Made by a program: the position numbers and the translations under genes | Shown: piece after piece, positions 41,487 to 50,838 of the stretch | How positions within the stretch are numbered: position 1 is the first letter of the stretch | Layout of the letters: every line of letters begins with the position of its first letter | The notes under the pieces: generated by a model | Told to the model about the DNA's origin: nothing | Database searches by the model: none | The model's input: only the letters and a program-made list of their open reading frames with translations | DNA from: Planococcus sp. CPCC 101016 | GTDB taxonomy: Bacteria > Bacillota > Bacilli > Bacillales_A > Planococcaceae | Direction: 5' to 3' | Length of the DNA: 64,000 nt | NCBI RefSeq assembly: GCF_007859295.1 | Contig: NZ_VOHB01000002.1 | Span: 2,233,624-2,297,623, forward strand

Positions 41487-42058
41487 TCTTTCACTTTCCC
41501 TTTCTGTTGCACGAAGTAATTGTAGCACTTCAGTGAATCCGGAAATACCGGTTGATTTTTCGATACTAAAAATTCGATGGAATGTTTGACCGAGGCTTCC
41601 ATCATAACATCCAATCCGTGTTCTTTTAATTGTCGCAATTCTTCAACACCTGTAAATTTTCGATTTGGTTCGACCAAATCAGCAATATAGACGACTTTTT
41701 CCAAATCAGACATGCTATCGCGTCCAGTCGTATGGTAGCGGATGGCGTTCAAGACATCTTCATCTTCCACTCCAAATTCGGTTTTTGCCAAATAAGCGCC
41801 AACAGGTGCATGCCATAGTTCTGCATGATATTCGAGTAATAAAGGATCCATTTTTTCGGAGACGATAATAGACTTCATCCATTCACGATCCGAGAATTTT
41901 GCTACGTCGTGTAATATCGCAGCGGTTTGCGCCTTAGACTCGGGAACATGAAATTCCCTGGCAAGTTCAATAGCCGTATCCACGACGCCTAGTACATGGG
42001 TAAAGCGATTTTCAGGAAGCCTTTCTTTTACAGCTTCCAGCATTTGGCTATGATCCAT
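41483..42058 (-). CDS. yqeK: HD-domain phosphohydrolase YqeK (diadenosine tetraphosphate hydrolase)
   Basis: 191 residues. The HD signature AAILHDVAKF (about 46-55) and the RYHTTGRDSMSDLEKVVYIADLVEPNR motif are typical of the YqeK family, whose members split Ap4A symmetrically. It overlaps nadD by 11 bases and lies before rsfS, as in B. subtilis. Confidence 0.93.
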   Translation of the reverse strand: MDHSQMLEAVKERLPENRFTHVLGVVDTAIELAREFHVPESKAQTAAILHDVAKFSDREWMKSIIVSEKMDPLLLEYHAELWHAPVGAYLAKTEFGVEDEDVLNAIRYHTTGRDSMSDLEKVVYIADLVEPNRKFTGVEELRQLKEHGLDVMMEASVKHSIEFLVSKNQPVFPDSLKCYNYFVQQKGKVKE

Positions 42059-42614
42059 ATAAGCGCTCCTTTCGAATGTAAGCTTCCACTTTTTCAGGAA
42101 CTAAAAACGTCAGTGGCCGATCAATTGCAGCACGTTCCCTTAACATTGTGGATGACAGCAGCAATTCAGGCGAATCGATCATCATGACTGGGTAAGGTGT
42201 TTCTGTATTATACCCCGGACGCTTAACTCCGATAAAGCGAATCAACTTCATCAACTCGTCGATCCGGTACCAGGAAGGCAAACCTTCCACCATATCTCCC
42301 CCGATAATGAAATAAAATTCCGTACCGGGTTCCTTTTCGGTCAAGTTTGTCAAGGTATCAAAAGAATAGGAGACCCCGCCACTTTTAATTTCGAAATCCT
42401 CGACTGAAAATTGCGGATAGCCTGAAACAGCTAATTCTGTCATCTTCATCCGCTGTTGTGCCGTAGCTCCCGCAACATCTTTATGGGGAGCAATATAATT
42501 GGGCATGAAGCGCACTTCGTCCAATTCGGCTGCGTAGTATGCTTCATTTGCCATAATCAGATGGCCGAGATGAGGTGGATTGAAAGTTCCACCCAATATC
42601 CCTACCTTTTTCAT
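42048..42614 (-). CDS. nadD: Nicotinate-nucleotide adenylyltransferase
   Basis: 188-residue enzyme of NAD synthesis. The nucleotidyltransferase motif GGTFNPPHLGHLIMANEA (about 9-26) and the C-terminal SSTMLRERAA (about 153-162) are intact. It overlaps yhbY by 4 bases (ATGA). Confidence 0.95.
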   Translation of the reverse strand: MKKVGILGGTFNPPHLGHLIMANEAYYAAELDEVRFMPNYIAPHKDVAGATAQQRMKMTELAVSGYPQFSVEDFEIKSGGVSYSFDTLTNLTEKEPGTEFYFIIGGDMVEGLPSWYRIDELMKLIRFIGVKRPGYNTETPYPVMMIDSPELLLSSTMLRERAAIDRPLTFLVPEKVEAYIRKERLYGS

Positions 42615-42910
42615 CTTTTAACCGGCAACTCGATTTTTTTATTATTGACCGATTGCTTATAGAGCACTACAGTATGACCAATCAATTGAACCAACTGGGA
42701 TTTTGTGCCTTTAGCAAGTGCATGTGCTACCTCTTCTTTGCCATCTTCATTATTCTGAAGAATACTGATTTTCACTAATTCACGCTTTTCCAACGCTTCT
42801 TTAATTTGAACGAGCATCGCTTCATTGACGCCGCCTTTACCTACTTGGAAAATCGGATCAAGATGATGTGCTTCGCTTCTCAAAAAGCTTTTTTGTTTAG
42901 TTGTTAACAT
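42611..42910 (-). CDS. yhbY: YhbY/YqeI RNA-binding protein (CRM domain)
   Basis: 99-residue CRM-domain protein associated with ribosome assembly. The GKGGVNEAMLVQIKEALEKRELVKI segment carries the GxxG RNA-binding loop (GKGG, about 24-27). It overlaps aroE slightly, in one operon. Confidence 0.93.
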   Translation of the reverse strand: MLTTKQKSFLRSEAHHLDPIFQVGKGGVNEAMLVQIKEALEKRELVKISILQNNEDGKEEVAHALAKGTKSQLVQLIGHTVVLYKQSVNNKKIELPVKR

Positions 42911-43724
42911 AAGTGCCTCCTAGTTTTTCTGTAATCAATTTGATCATTTTATCAGTATCCGGCTGAATGCCTGTCCATTTTTCAAATGCGATCGCACCTT
43001 GATAGACAAACATGCCGACACCGTTTAATGTAACGCAATTTTTTTCTTCGGCTTTCTTTAAGAAAGGTGTTTCCAATGGATTGTAGATGATATCCGCGGC
43101 TATAGTTCCAGCCTGCACCCGGTCCAAAGATATTGGCAATGCTTCACCCGTCGCCAATCCGACCGAAGTGGTTTGAATGAGAACCACAAATTCTGCCAGC
43201 CGTTCCTCGGATTCTGTAAGCGTAACAGCGAAACCGCCGATTTCGGCAGCCAGTTCCTCTGCCCGGCGGAATGTCCGGTTAGTGACTGTGATATCCGTGA
43301 AGCCTGCACGCTTTAATGCAAAAGCAATCCCTCTTGCAGCACCGCCCGCTCCAATCAGCAACACTTTCTTTGTTTTATCGACTTGATGAACAAGCATTGA
43401 CTGAACAAAACCATCACCGTCCGTATTTGAGCCGACGAATTTTTTGCCATTGCAGTGGACAGTGTTGACAGTATTCATCTGCATTGCGCTTTCTTCTAGC
43501 TTATCAAGAAACGGAACAATCGATTGCTTATGGGGCAAAGTAATATTAAAGCCACTGATACTTAAAGTTTTCATAGCTTCGAATGATTTTTCAAGCTGAG
43601 ATGGTTCTACATGAATAGGAATATAAGCAGCATCAATGCCATGCTCATCAAACCATGTTTCATGCATAAAAGGGGATAAGGAATGGGCGATCGGATCACC
43701 GATCACCGCGTACCACTTCTTCAT
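42897..43724 (-). CDS. aroE: Shikimate dehydrogenase
   Basis: 275-residue NADPH enzyme of aromatic amino acid synthesis. The N-terminal GDPIAHSLSPFMHE (about 8-21), catalytic Lys in NITLPHKQ (about 60-67) and the NADP site IGAGGAARGIAFAL are intact. It lies between yqeH and yhbY, its usual place in Bacillales. Confidence 0.95.
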   Translation of the reverse strand: MKKWYAVIGDPIAHSLSPFMHETWFDEHGIDAAYIPIHVEPSQLEKSFEAMKTLSISGFNITLPHKQSIVPFLDKLEESAMQMNTVNTVHCNGKKFVGSNTDGDGFVQSMLVHQVDKTKKVLLIGAGGAARGIAFALKRAGFTDITVTNRTFRRAEELAAEIGGFAVTLTESEERLAEFVVLIQTTSVGLATGEALPISLDRVQAGTIAADIIYNPLETPFLKKAEEKNCVTLNGVGMFVYQGAIAFEKWTGIQPDTDKMIKLITEKLGGTYVNN

Positions 43725-43735
43725 CTAAAAACCTC

Positions 43736-44839
43736 CTAAATCAGCGATGGGCGCAATAGAACTTCTACACCTTTAGGTGCATGGGCAGCAATGACTGCAT
43801 TGCCGTGCTGAATCGTAATCCAGCCAAGACCCGAAAATACGATATCGGTTTTGGCTTCCTTGACGCTGAATTCATGGCGCACAAGCTCTGGAAAATCATC
43901 TTTATATTCAGCTGAAGGCGGGGCAAGCATATCACCTAAATGCTGCTCATACAAAGCATCTGCATTCTCCAATTTGGTCCGGTGAATCGGCAGGTCGTTG
44001 GCGATGTGAACCGTAAATGACGAGCGTTCCCCTTGAATAAAATCAAAACGCGCCAATCCTCCAACAAATAAGGTTTGTTCCGCATTCAGCTGGAAGACCC
44101 GTGGTTTGATTTCTTTTTTCGGCATGATCTGCTTAAGATCCGCCGTTTGAAGATGGTGTGCCAACTGATGGTGGTTAATAATACCTGGCGTGTCGAACAA
44201 CGAACGCTCATCATCCAAAGGAATTTCAATCATATCCAATGTGGTTCCAGGGAAATGTGAAGTTGTGATGACATCAGCCTGACCTGTCGCCTGTTTGATG
44301 ACACGGTTGATGAAGGTAGATTTTCCGACATTGGTACAGCCGACCACATAAACATCTTTGCCTTTGCGGTATTTCTCGATGGCTTCCATAGCTTCCGGAA
44401 TCCCTGTTCCTCTATGGGCACTGACCGTCAAAATGTCAACCGGCTGCAATCCCAGTTTTCTGGCTTCCTGTTTCATCCAATGAATCAACTTATGTTGTTT
44501 GACCGACTTTGGCAAAAGATCCGCTTTATTGGCAATCAACAGAATGTTATTATTCCCTACAAAACGGTGAAGGCCTGGAAGCCAGCTGCCATTAAAGTCA
44601 AAAATATCAACAATTTTTACGATCAGGCCTTCGCGTTCCCCTAAGCCATTTAAAATCCGTAAAAAATCATCATCCGTTAAAGAAACCGGTTGAAGTTCGT
44701 TGTAGTTTTTCAGACGGAAGCACCGCTGGCAAATAATTTCTTCTTTTTCTAACGAAGATGGCGGAGCATATCCTACCTCTTCTTTATTCTCAGTTTGAAT
44801 CTGTACACCGCATCCGATGCAAGTTGGCATTTCACTCAA
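43736..44839 (-). CDS. yqeH: Ribosome biogenesis GTPase YqeH
   Basis: 367-residue circularly permuted GTPase for 30S assembly. An N-terminal zinc ribbon (CIGC and CQRC) is followed by G4 NKADLL, then G1 GCTNVGKSTF and G3 DTPGI in permuted order. The TTG at 44839 has GGGAGG 7 bases before it and overlaps the yqeG stop; an ATG 9 bases later is the alternative start. Confidence 0.94.
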   Translation of the reverse strand: MSEMPTCIGCGVQIQTENKEEVGYAPPSSLEKEEIICQRCFRLKNYNELQPVSLTDDDFLRILNGLGEREGLIVKIVDIFDFNGSWLPGLHRFVGNNNILLIANKADLLPKSVKQHKLIHWMKQEARKLGLQPVDILTVSAHRGTGIPEAMEAIEKYRKGKDVYVVGCTNVGKSTFINRVIKQATGQADVITTSHFPGTTLDMIEIPLDDERSLFDTPGIINHHQLAHHLQTADLKQIMPKKEIKPRVFQLNAEQTLFVGGLARFDFIQGERSSFTVHIANDLPIHRTKLENADALYEQHLGDMLAPPSAEYKDDFPELVRHEFSVKEAKTDIVFSGLGWITIQHGNAVIAAHAPKGVEVLLRPSLI

Positions 44840-45357
44840 TTTTCTTCCTCCCACATCAATTGTCCTTTTTCTTTTAACCTCTTCATAATTCTGCGTTCCA
44901 CTCTCCGGTTGAAGCGCGTGAAAAAGCCGTCAGATTGAGCTACTGGCAAGACCAAAATCGTATGCATCTTGTTCAGATTGCCGCCAAAAATATCCGTCAG
45001 CATCTGATCGCCAATTACCACTACCTGATCACGTCTTGCTTCCATAATCCGAAGCGCTTTCCGGAATGCACGCCCCATCGGTTTACGAGCCTGATGGATA
45101 AATGGAATGCCTAATGGATCCGCGAATGATTTTACACGCAGTTCCTTATTATTGGAGACGATGACAACTTGTATACCAGCATCCTTCATCGATTTCAGCC
45201 ATTCGATCAATTTCGGCGTTGCGTCAGGACGATCCCATTCCACAAGCGTATTATCCAAATCAGTGATAATGCCCCTAATATTCTTTTCAATCAATGTTTC
45301 CGGCTTGATGTCAAAAACTTCTTTTACATATTGGCTTGGTACAAAATTCTGATACAC
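44836..45357 (-). CDS. yqeG: YqeG family HAD phosphatase
   Basis: 173-residue HAD III-A type phosphatase. The DLDNTLVEW nucleophile motif (about 31-39), VSNN motif II (about 66-69) and GDQMLTDIFGGN (about 118-129) are intact. Relatives in yeast and plants dephosphorylate phosphatidylglycerophosphate, so a role in PG synthesis is possible; it stands next to psd and pssA. Confidence 0.92.
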   Translation of the reverse strand: MYQNFVPSQYVKEVFDIKPETLIEKNIRGIITDLDNTLVEWDRPDATPKLIEWLKSMKDAGIQVVIVSNNKELRVKSFADPLGIPFIHQARKPMGRAFRKALRIMEARRDQVVVIGDQMLTDIFGGNLNKMHTILVLPVAQSDGFFTRFNRRVERRIMKRLKEKGQLMWEEEN

Positions 45358-45394
45358 TGCAACCCACTCCTGTTTTCGAACTTAATGCTATTGA

Positions 45395-46168
45395 TTATAT
45401 CATATTTCCTAACGCTTCTCCCACCTTGATCCGTTGACCGTTGGACATATCTTCGACAAATTTGATCGAATCTTTTTCGAAGAACAGAACAACTGTGGAA
45501 CCGAAACTGAAATAGCCAATTTCGTTTCCTTTTTTCCAGTCGTTACCGGTTTCCGTCAACTTAATGGAATTGACAAACATGGCACCGACTTTGACTAACA
45601 GTATCTTACCAAATGCCGTTTCAAGCTCTGTTATCATGCGGTAATTGCCGCTGATCGGCGCCTTTCCATATTGTAGACCGGCAGCATTGACCGGATACGA
45701 TTTCTTGCCAAGCACAAATTGTTTTTTCACTTTGCCGTCAACCGGGCTATGAATTCGGTGATAATCGGCAGGCGATAAATAAAGAACTGCATATTTGCCA
45801 TTATGATAGCGGTCAGCCAAATCTTTATCTCCCAACAAATCGGCTAGGGAATAATGCTGGCCTTTAACCAGAAAACGGACATCTTCCTGAAGATCTCCTG
45901 CAATTTCAATTTTCCCGTCCACTGGAGATACTACTGAAACAGACGAGACCGGTCGGCTATCCACCGTCAGTTTACGCACAAAAAAAGCGTGGAGAGTCGG
46001 AAAGGAGTCCAATGGCTCTTCAACGTCATCCGTTAAGATTTGATAGGCTTTGATATAGCCCGGAATAAATCTGCGGCTGTTTTTGGATTGAGCAAATTGG
46101 CGTATCAAATTCGAAGTAAAAGCTCCGTTCGTCAGTTCGATTGAACGCTGGTACAAATATTTTTTCAT
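45395..46168 (-). CDS. psd: Phosphatidylserine decarboxylase proenzyme
   Basis: 257-residue membrane-associated enzyme making phosphatidylethanolamine. The self-cleavage site, usually LGST, reads FGST (about 219-222) in IGYFSFGSTVVLFFEKD; the catalytic DYHRIHSPVDG motif (about 125-135) is intact. ATG at 46168 with GGAGG is preferred over a frame open to 46216. Divergent from pssA, which makes its substrate. Confidence 0.94.
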   Translation of the reverse strand: MKKYLYQRSIELTNGAFTSNLIRQFAQSKNSRRFIPGYIKAYQILTDDVEEPLDSFPTLHAFFVRKLTVDSRPVSSVSVVSPVDGKIEIAGDLQEDVRFLVKGQHYSLADLLGDKDLADRYHNGKYAVLYLSPADYHRIHSPVDGKVKKQFVLGKKSYPVNAAGLQYGKAPISGNYRMITELETAFGKILLVKVGAMFVNSIKLTETGNDWKKGNEIGYFSFGSTVVLFFEKDSIKFVEDMSNGQRIKVGEALGNMI

Positions 46169-46263
46169 AGAGATGCCTCCGTTGCTAAAATAGTCTACCA
46201 TTTTTTTACCTTTCACAGTATAATAGAGTGAACAAGTTTACAAAAAAGAAGGAGTGTTTTCCA

Positions 46264-46803
46264 TTGTTAATAACAGAAAGAATGGATCACACCATAAAAA
46301 AGTTGAGGTCTCAGACGGCAAATACCATCACTATCGGTAATATGCTGTTTGGCGGAGCTTCTCTTATGGCCACTTTAAATGGATCTTATAGCTATAGCGT
46401 GCTATTTATATTTATTGCGGCTTTTTTGGACCGCTTTGACGGTATGGTGGCAAGAAAATTTAATCAGGAATCCGATTTGGGCAAACAGCTCGATTCGATG
46501 AGCGACATATTATCTTTTGGTGTTGCCCCCGCAATTTTAATTTACCAGCTTGTCTTATCTGACTTTGGTTTTATCGGAATGGTATTCACTGTACTTTATA
46601 TCTCATGTGGCGCTTTCCGATTAGCGCGCTTCAATATTACGGATTCCACCGGATATTTCACTGGGTTGCCAATCACAGCTGCAGGTACAGTTATCACATT
46701 TTCCTATTTTGCGCTGCCGGTTTTTTCTCCGGTCGTCTACATGTTTCTGTTCATCATCTGTGCCTTATTGATGATTAGCACATTCACCTTGAAAAAAGTT
46801 TAA
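46264..46803 (+). CDS. pssA: CDP-diacylglycerol-serine O-phosphatidyltransferase
   Basis: About 179 residues with several membrane helices. The CDP-alcohol phosphotransferase motif DRFDGMVARKFNQESDLGKQ, continuing LDSMSD, has all conserved Asp residues. It makes phosphatidylserine. TTG at 46264 has AAGGAG 9 bases before; ATG at 46282 is possible, and the frame is open to 46228. TATAAT lies at 46219-46224. Confidence 0.93.
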   Translation: MLITERMDHTIKKLRSQTANTITIGNMLFGGASLMATLNGSYSYSVLFIFIAAFLDRFDGMVARKFNQESDLGKQLDSMSDILSFGVAPAILIYQLVLSDFGFIGMVFTVLYISCGAFRLARFNITDSTGYFTGLPITAAGTVITFSYFALPVFSPVVYMFLFIICALLMISTFTLKKV

Positions 46804-46843
46804 AAAAGCTGAGCGACGTTGAGAAAACGTCCTCAGCTTTTTT
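46803..46843. terminator. Bidirectional terminator between pssA and mtnN
   Basis: AAAAAAGCTGAG.. pairs with CTCAGCTTTTTT with an inner GACGTT/AACGTC stem, T-runs on both sides. Serves convergent pssA and mtnN. Confidence 0.9.
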
Positions 46844-46857
46844 GTGTCTTGAACAAC

Positions 46858-47562
46858 TTAGATGCGTGCTGCCAATTGGCTGATCACGTTAAAGACAATT
46901 TCCGTAGAATGTTTTGCCGCCGTCGGCAAAAATTCATCGAATGATATGGAGGATTCTTTTCCGGCAATGTCTGATAAGGCTCGGATGACCACAAATGCAA
47001 CATCAAATTGATAGCAGACCTGCGCAACTGCTGCCGCTTCCATTTCTGCCGCTTTCATAGTCGGGAAGTATTCACGCACTTTGGCTACACGCTCCGGGTC
47101 ATTCATAAAAGAATCACCAGTTGCAATCAACCCGACTGCATAATCATGCTGGCCCATTTCCTTGACTGCTTTGACTGCCAATTCGATCAACTCTTCATTA
47201 GAAGTGAACGCGGCAGGCAATTGAGGCACTTGCCCCATTTCATAGCCAAAGACCGTGACGTCCACGTCATGATGACGTACTTCATCGGAAATGACCACTG
47301 CACCAACTTCAAGTTCTTCGTCAAAGCCGCCTGCTGATCCGATGTTGATGACAATATCCGGACGGTATTGCTGCAGAAGAATCGTAGTTGACATTGCAGC
47401 ATTAACTTTGCCGATGCCACTTTTCAACAAAACGATTTCCTGTCCTTCGTATGTACCCAAAGTAAATTCGCATTTTGCGATTTCTTCCGTCTGAGGATTT
47501 TCCAGACCGCTTCTCAATAGTTGAACTTCTTCTTCCATCGCACCAATTACACCGATTTTCAT
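46858..47562 (-). CDS. mtnN: 5'-methylthioadenosine/S-adenosylhomocysteine nucleosidase
   Basis: 234-residue enzyme that recycles MTA and SAH to adenine plus thio-sugars. [16 protein letters not shown], the [31 protein letters not shown] segment and the [10 protein letters not shown] and RALSDIA motifs (catalytic Glu and Asp) are intact. ATG at 47562 follows a GGGGAAT site. Alone here, with a repeat-rich gap upstream. Confidence 0.95.
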   Translation of the reverse strand: MKIGVIGAMEEEVQLLRSGLENPQTEEIAKCEFTLGTYEGQEIVLLKSGIGKVNAAMSTTILLQQYRPDIVINIGSAGGFDEELEVGAVVISDEVRHHDVDVTVFGYEMGQVPQLPAAFTSNEELIELAVKAVKEMGQHDYAVGLIATGDSFMNDPERVAKVREYFPTMKAAEMEAAAVAQVCYQFDVAFVVIRALSDIAGKESSISFDEFLPTAAKHSTEIVFNVISQLAARI

Positions 47563-47658
47563 TTTGCTATTCCCCATTCCAGCGTCAATTTATCTTACCT
47601 GAGTCAATACCCTATTACATATAAATGTTACTTATGATCTTCGCCTGCTGATATTCCC

Positions 47659-47790
47659 CAAAACAGCTCCGCTTTCGGGCCCGCAGGATGCGGGTCATGC
47701 AGCTGGTGCGACAGGACGTCGCGACGGCAGCTGCCAAGGGCTTGCCCGAGTGGATTTATTTTATATCGCTTCGCTGCTTTGCCCCATATC
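47659..47790. repeat. Structured intergenic repeat, family A copy 2
   Basis: Bases 47659-47745 are about 90% identical to 13529-13615 (AGCTCCGCTTTCGGG, GATGCGGGTCATGCAGC, GACAGGACGTCGCG blocks). The remainder is shorter than copy 1 and its 3' end has diverged. Between mtnN and yrrS, no gene. Confidence 0.85.
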
Positions 47791-47842
47791 GTTTATGAAA
47801 CCAGCAAAAAAAGTACTCGTATCATAATAATACATTTCTTAG

Positions 47843-48010
47843 CGCAGGCGCGTCCAGGGGCTAGGCGAAGTAAGAAGACAGGCGTCCTTTGCCCGGCTAC
47901 TTGCGGGAGCCAATGAGGGACCAGGCATTCCTGGGACCTCATTTGCGACGAGCTTGCGCAGGAGCAGTTGTCTTTGCCCTACCTAAAGCGGCCGAAGCGA
48001 TGTGTAAAAG
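47843..48010. repeat. Structured intergenic repeat, family D copy 1
   Basis: A 168-bp GC-rich block with an inner hairpin, AATGAGGGACCAGG and CCTGGGACCTCATT around 47912-47943. Both ends are homologous to the shorter block at 62649-62748. It occupies, with family A copy 2, the 499-bp gap between mtnN and yrrS. No gene. Confidence 0.8.
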
Positions 48011-48061
48011 CTTGTTTCTTAAGTTCAACTTAATATTATAACAAAGAAAAAGACGCCATTA

Positions 48062-48793
48062 TTAATAGGCGCCTTCCAGTGTTTTCAAAACATCCATCTT
48101 CACTGGCTTCCAGCCTTCGCCGTCTACCCATTCCATGTGGACACGGTATTTCTCGGATTCGTCTTTAGACTGCACAGTCGCGATTGATTTTTGCGGACCG
48201 CCGCCATTTTTGATCATCATGACATACATATTGTTTGGATCAAGACCCGTAGCATAAGAAACTGCATTCACTTTTTCTTTCCAATCCACAGAATCTTTTT
48301 GGTAGACAGAGACATGGTCACCTTTCTGCTTGGTGCCAACCGGCTCCCAACTTGTATTGATGACTGTTTCTTCTACTATCGGATCGCTTGAATCCTCACG
48401 TGTAATGGTCCCGCCTTTTGTGACAGATCCCTCTTTTTCTTTAGCTTTTGCTTCTTCTTCAGCTTTCTTTTCTGCTTCTTCTTTAGCTTTTGCCTCTTCT
48501 TCAGCTTTCTTGGCTGCTTCTTCCGCTTTGGCTTCAGCGTCTTCATCCTCGTCACCGGCACTTGCACTTTCACCGTCTTCAGAGCCACTCGTTTGTTGTT
48601 CGGTTCCAGTTGAGATTGCTACTTCTTCAGACTCACTTGCCTGATTGTCCCCTCCACTAAACAGCATAGAAACTCCGATAATGAGAATCAATGCAAATAC
48701 CAGACCGATCATAATATTTAATATGGAATTTGACCGGCTTTTGTCTTTCTTTTTCTTCAAACGAGAGGGATATGGTTTTTCTTCGTTAGTCAT
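48062..48793 (-). CDS. yrrS: YrrS family (DUF1510) membrane-anchored protein
   Basis: 243 residues. A short basic cytoplasmic start, one membrane helix (about 25-46), an extracellular acidic stretch, a low-complexity Lys/Glu/Ala coiled repeat (about 85-125, units like KAEEEAKAKE), and a C-terminal DUF1510 domain (about 148-243, ending WKPVKMDVLKTLEGAY). Function unknown; in B. subtilis it precedes the penicillin-binding protein gene pbpI, which is missing here. Confidence 0.85.
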   Translation of the reverse strand: MTNEEKPYPSRLKKKKDKSRSNSILNIMIGLVFALILIIGVSMLFSGGDNQASESEEVAISTGTEQQTSGSEDGESASAGDEDEDAEAKAEEAAKKAEEEAKAKEEAEKKAEEEAKAKEKEGSVTKGGTITREDSSDPIVEETVINTSWEPVGTKQKGDHVSVYQKDSVDWKEKVNAVSYATGLDPNNMYVMMIKNGGGPQKSIATVQSKDESEKYRVHMEWVDGEGWKPVKMDVLKTLEGAY

Positions 48794-48893
48794 TAGATGT
48801 CCCCCTTTCTCAATAGTTTACCATAAATCCAGTATGACAAATTTGACGTTTTAGCGATAGTTTCGTTTCAGTTAAAGTATAAATAATGAGAAA

Positions 48894-48921
48894 CGGCCAT
48901 CCCCTTTTACAGAATGGCCGC
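48894..48921 (-). terminator. Weak terminator after greA
   Basis: CGGCCAT (48894-48900) pairs with ATGGCCG (48914-48920); the T-run is interrupted. Confidence 0.6.
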
Positions 48922-48925
48922 TTTA

Positions 48926-49402
48926 TCACGTGATTGAAACAATCTTGATTTCCATTTCTCCGCCTGGTGTCAAAACTTTGACGTTTTCACCAATCGTACG
49001 GCCAATCATGCTTTTCGCAATCGGGGAATCATTTGAAATGCGGCCTTCTAAAGGATCCGCTTCAGCTGATCCAACAATTGTGTAGGATTCTTTATCGCCA
49101 TCTGGAACTTCTATAAAGGTTACAGTCGTACCTAACCGAACGATATCTCTATTTGATTCATTTTCATTTATGATAACCGCATTGCGGATCATCGATTCAA
49201 GTGTTGAGATACGGCCTTCTACAAAAGCCTGATCTTCTTTTGCAGAGTCATACTCTGCATTCTCAGACAAATCACCAAAATCACGGGCGATTTTAATTCG
49301 TTCAACTACTTCTTTACGTTTAATCGTTTTCAGAAAGTCCAGTTCATCTTCCAACTTCTGCTTTCCTGCAGCTGTCATTGGAAATTGTTTTTCGTTAGCC
49401 AT
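48926..49402 (-). CDS. greA: Transcription elongation factor GreA
   Basis: 158 residues. The N-terminal coiled coil with the acidic tip ([25 protein letters not shown], in parts) reactivates backtracked RNA polymerase; the C-terminal FKBP-like domain follows ([24 protein letters not shown]). ATG at 49402 follows GGAGTG. Confidence 0.96.
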   Translation of the reverse strand: MANEKQFPMTAAGKQKLEDELDFLKTIKRKEVVERIKIARDFGDLSENAEYDSAKEDQAFVEGRISTLESMIRNAVIINENESNRDIVRLGTTVTFIEVPDGDKESYTIVGSAEADPLEGRISNDSPIAKSMIGRTIGENVKVLTPGGEMEIKIVSIT

Positions 49403-49482
49403 TGTTTCCACTCCTTCAACTGCTGACCTGGATGCACATATGCAACCGTCAGTCTGGTCTCATCATATTATAGATTGTCAAT

Positions 49483-50106
49483 CTATTCAAGAATAGTTTT
49501 GATTTTTGTGACCATTAAATCAATTGCCACTTCATTTTGTCCGCCTTCTGGGATAATAACATCTGCATAACGCTTTGTCGGTTCGATAAATTGATTGTGC
49601 ATCGGACGGACAACAGTCAGATATTGTTCAATGACGGAATCAATGGTTCGTCCGCGTTCATTGATATCACGCAGCAAACGGCGGATGATCCTCAAATCGC
49701 CATCTGTGTCGACAAAAAGTTTTATATCCATCAATTCACGCAAGCGCACATCTTCGAGCACTAAGATGCCTTCAAGAATGATAACATCTTTCGGTTCTAT
49801 TAACACCGTTTCTTCTGCACGAGTATGAATTGCATAATTATAGACCGGTTTTTCGATTGGACGGCGCTCAAGCAACTCATTGATATGCTCAATCAGCAAA
49901 TCAGTATCAAATGCCAATGGATGGTCATAGTTTGTTTCCAACCGCTCTTCAAAAGCCAAATGGCTTTGATCTTTGTAATAATAATCCTGCTCGATTACTA
50001 CCACTGAGTTTTCTTTAAATACTTCATAGATGGAGTTCGTTACACTCGTTTTACCCGAGCCAGAACCTCCTGCGATCCCAATAACGACCGGCCTTTTTTT
50101 AGACAT
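49483..50106 (-). CDS. udk: Uridine kinase
   Basis: 207-residue pyrimidine salvage kinase phosphorylating uridine and cytidine. P-loop [14 protein letters not shown] (about 10-23); EQDYYYKDQ and [11 protein letters not shown] motifs intact. ATG at 50106 has GGAG 9 bases before. Between yrrM and greA; the collagenase-like yrrN and yrrO of B. subtilis are absent here. Confidence 0.95.
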   Translation of the reverse strand: MSKKRPVVIGIAGGSGSGKTSVTNSIYEVFKENSVVVIEQDYYYKDQSHLAFEERLETNYDHPLAFDTDLLIEHINELLERRPIEKPVYNYAIHTRAEETVLIEPKDVIILEGILVLEDVRLRELMDIKLFVDTDGDLRIIRRLLRDINERGRTIDSVIEQYLTVVRPMHNQFIEPTKRYADVIIPEGGQNEVAIDLMVTKIKTILE

Positions 50107-50141
50107 GTTATTTAGCTCCTTGCCAACCTCTTTTAGTTTAT

Positions 50142-50747
50142 TCATTTCTTTCTGCAGATCATAATGCCGTCTCCCGAAGACAGTAACTCCGTGTCATAAT
50201 GAGGGTGATTGAGCATCTGTTCCTTAAAAGCCGCCAGATTGCGGATCATTGTCCGCTTTCTTCTTGGCACCTCAGCTATTGGAATATCCGAAAGGCCATG
50301 CATGGCCATATTATCGCAGTATATGATTCCGCCTGTTGGCAATAACGCTTCGTACTTATTGAAAAAGCGTTCATATTGCCCTTTTGCCGCATCAATGAAA
50401 ATGGCGTCATACTGCGCATTGAGAGTAGACAACTCAAGTGCCAGTGCATCTGCATGAAAAATGCGGATGCGATCCTGCAGCCCCGTTTGCGCAATAAATT
50501 CCACCGCTTTTTGATACCTGGAATCATCGCGTTCAATTGTATCTACTGTACAAGCCGGTAAAGCTTCCGCCATTTTTATCGCTGAAAAACCGATTGCCGC
50601 ACCAATTTCCAGTATCTTCTCAGGTTGCTGATCTTTTAACAAATCCAGCAGTTCCTCCATGCCCTGCTCTTCCATAATAGGCACATGATGCGCAGCAGCA
50701 TAAGCCTGAATCGCTTCAAGCGTCGTTGATAATTGATTGTTCGCCAT
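50142..50747 (-). CDS. yrrM: O-methyltransferase family protein YrrM
   Basis: 201 residues. SAM-dependent class I fold with [20 protein letters not shown] (about 44-63) and [16 protein letters not shown] (about 118-133), the signature of the COMT-like methyltransferase 3 family. In B. subtilis it has been linked to tRNA 5-methoxyuridine formation (TrmR); the sequence fits but does not prove that. Confidence 0.9.
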   Translation of the reverse strand: MANNQLSTTLEAIQAYAAAHHVPIMEEQGMEELLDLLKDQQPEKILEIGAAIGFSAIKMAEALPACTVDTIERDDSRYQKAVEFIAQTGLQDRIRIFHADALALELSTLNAQYDAIFIDAAKGQYERFFNKYEALLPTGGIIYCDNMAMHGLSDIPIAEVPRRKRTMIRNLAAFKEQMLNHPHYDTELLSSGDGIMICRKK

Positions 50748-50838
50748 ACTGGAATGCTCCTTTTCGACTCCGCAAAAATTACTTCAAATTTTACCATAAA
50801 AAGAGAAGGAAAGCGAGGACGCTTCCTTCTCGGTGGTT

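Noticed and set aside
45395..46168. Loss of the Psd cleavage motif (FGST instead of LGST)
   Set aside because: The Gly-Ser-Thr core with the cleavage Ser is intact; the first position varies, so the enzyme should be functional.
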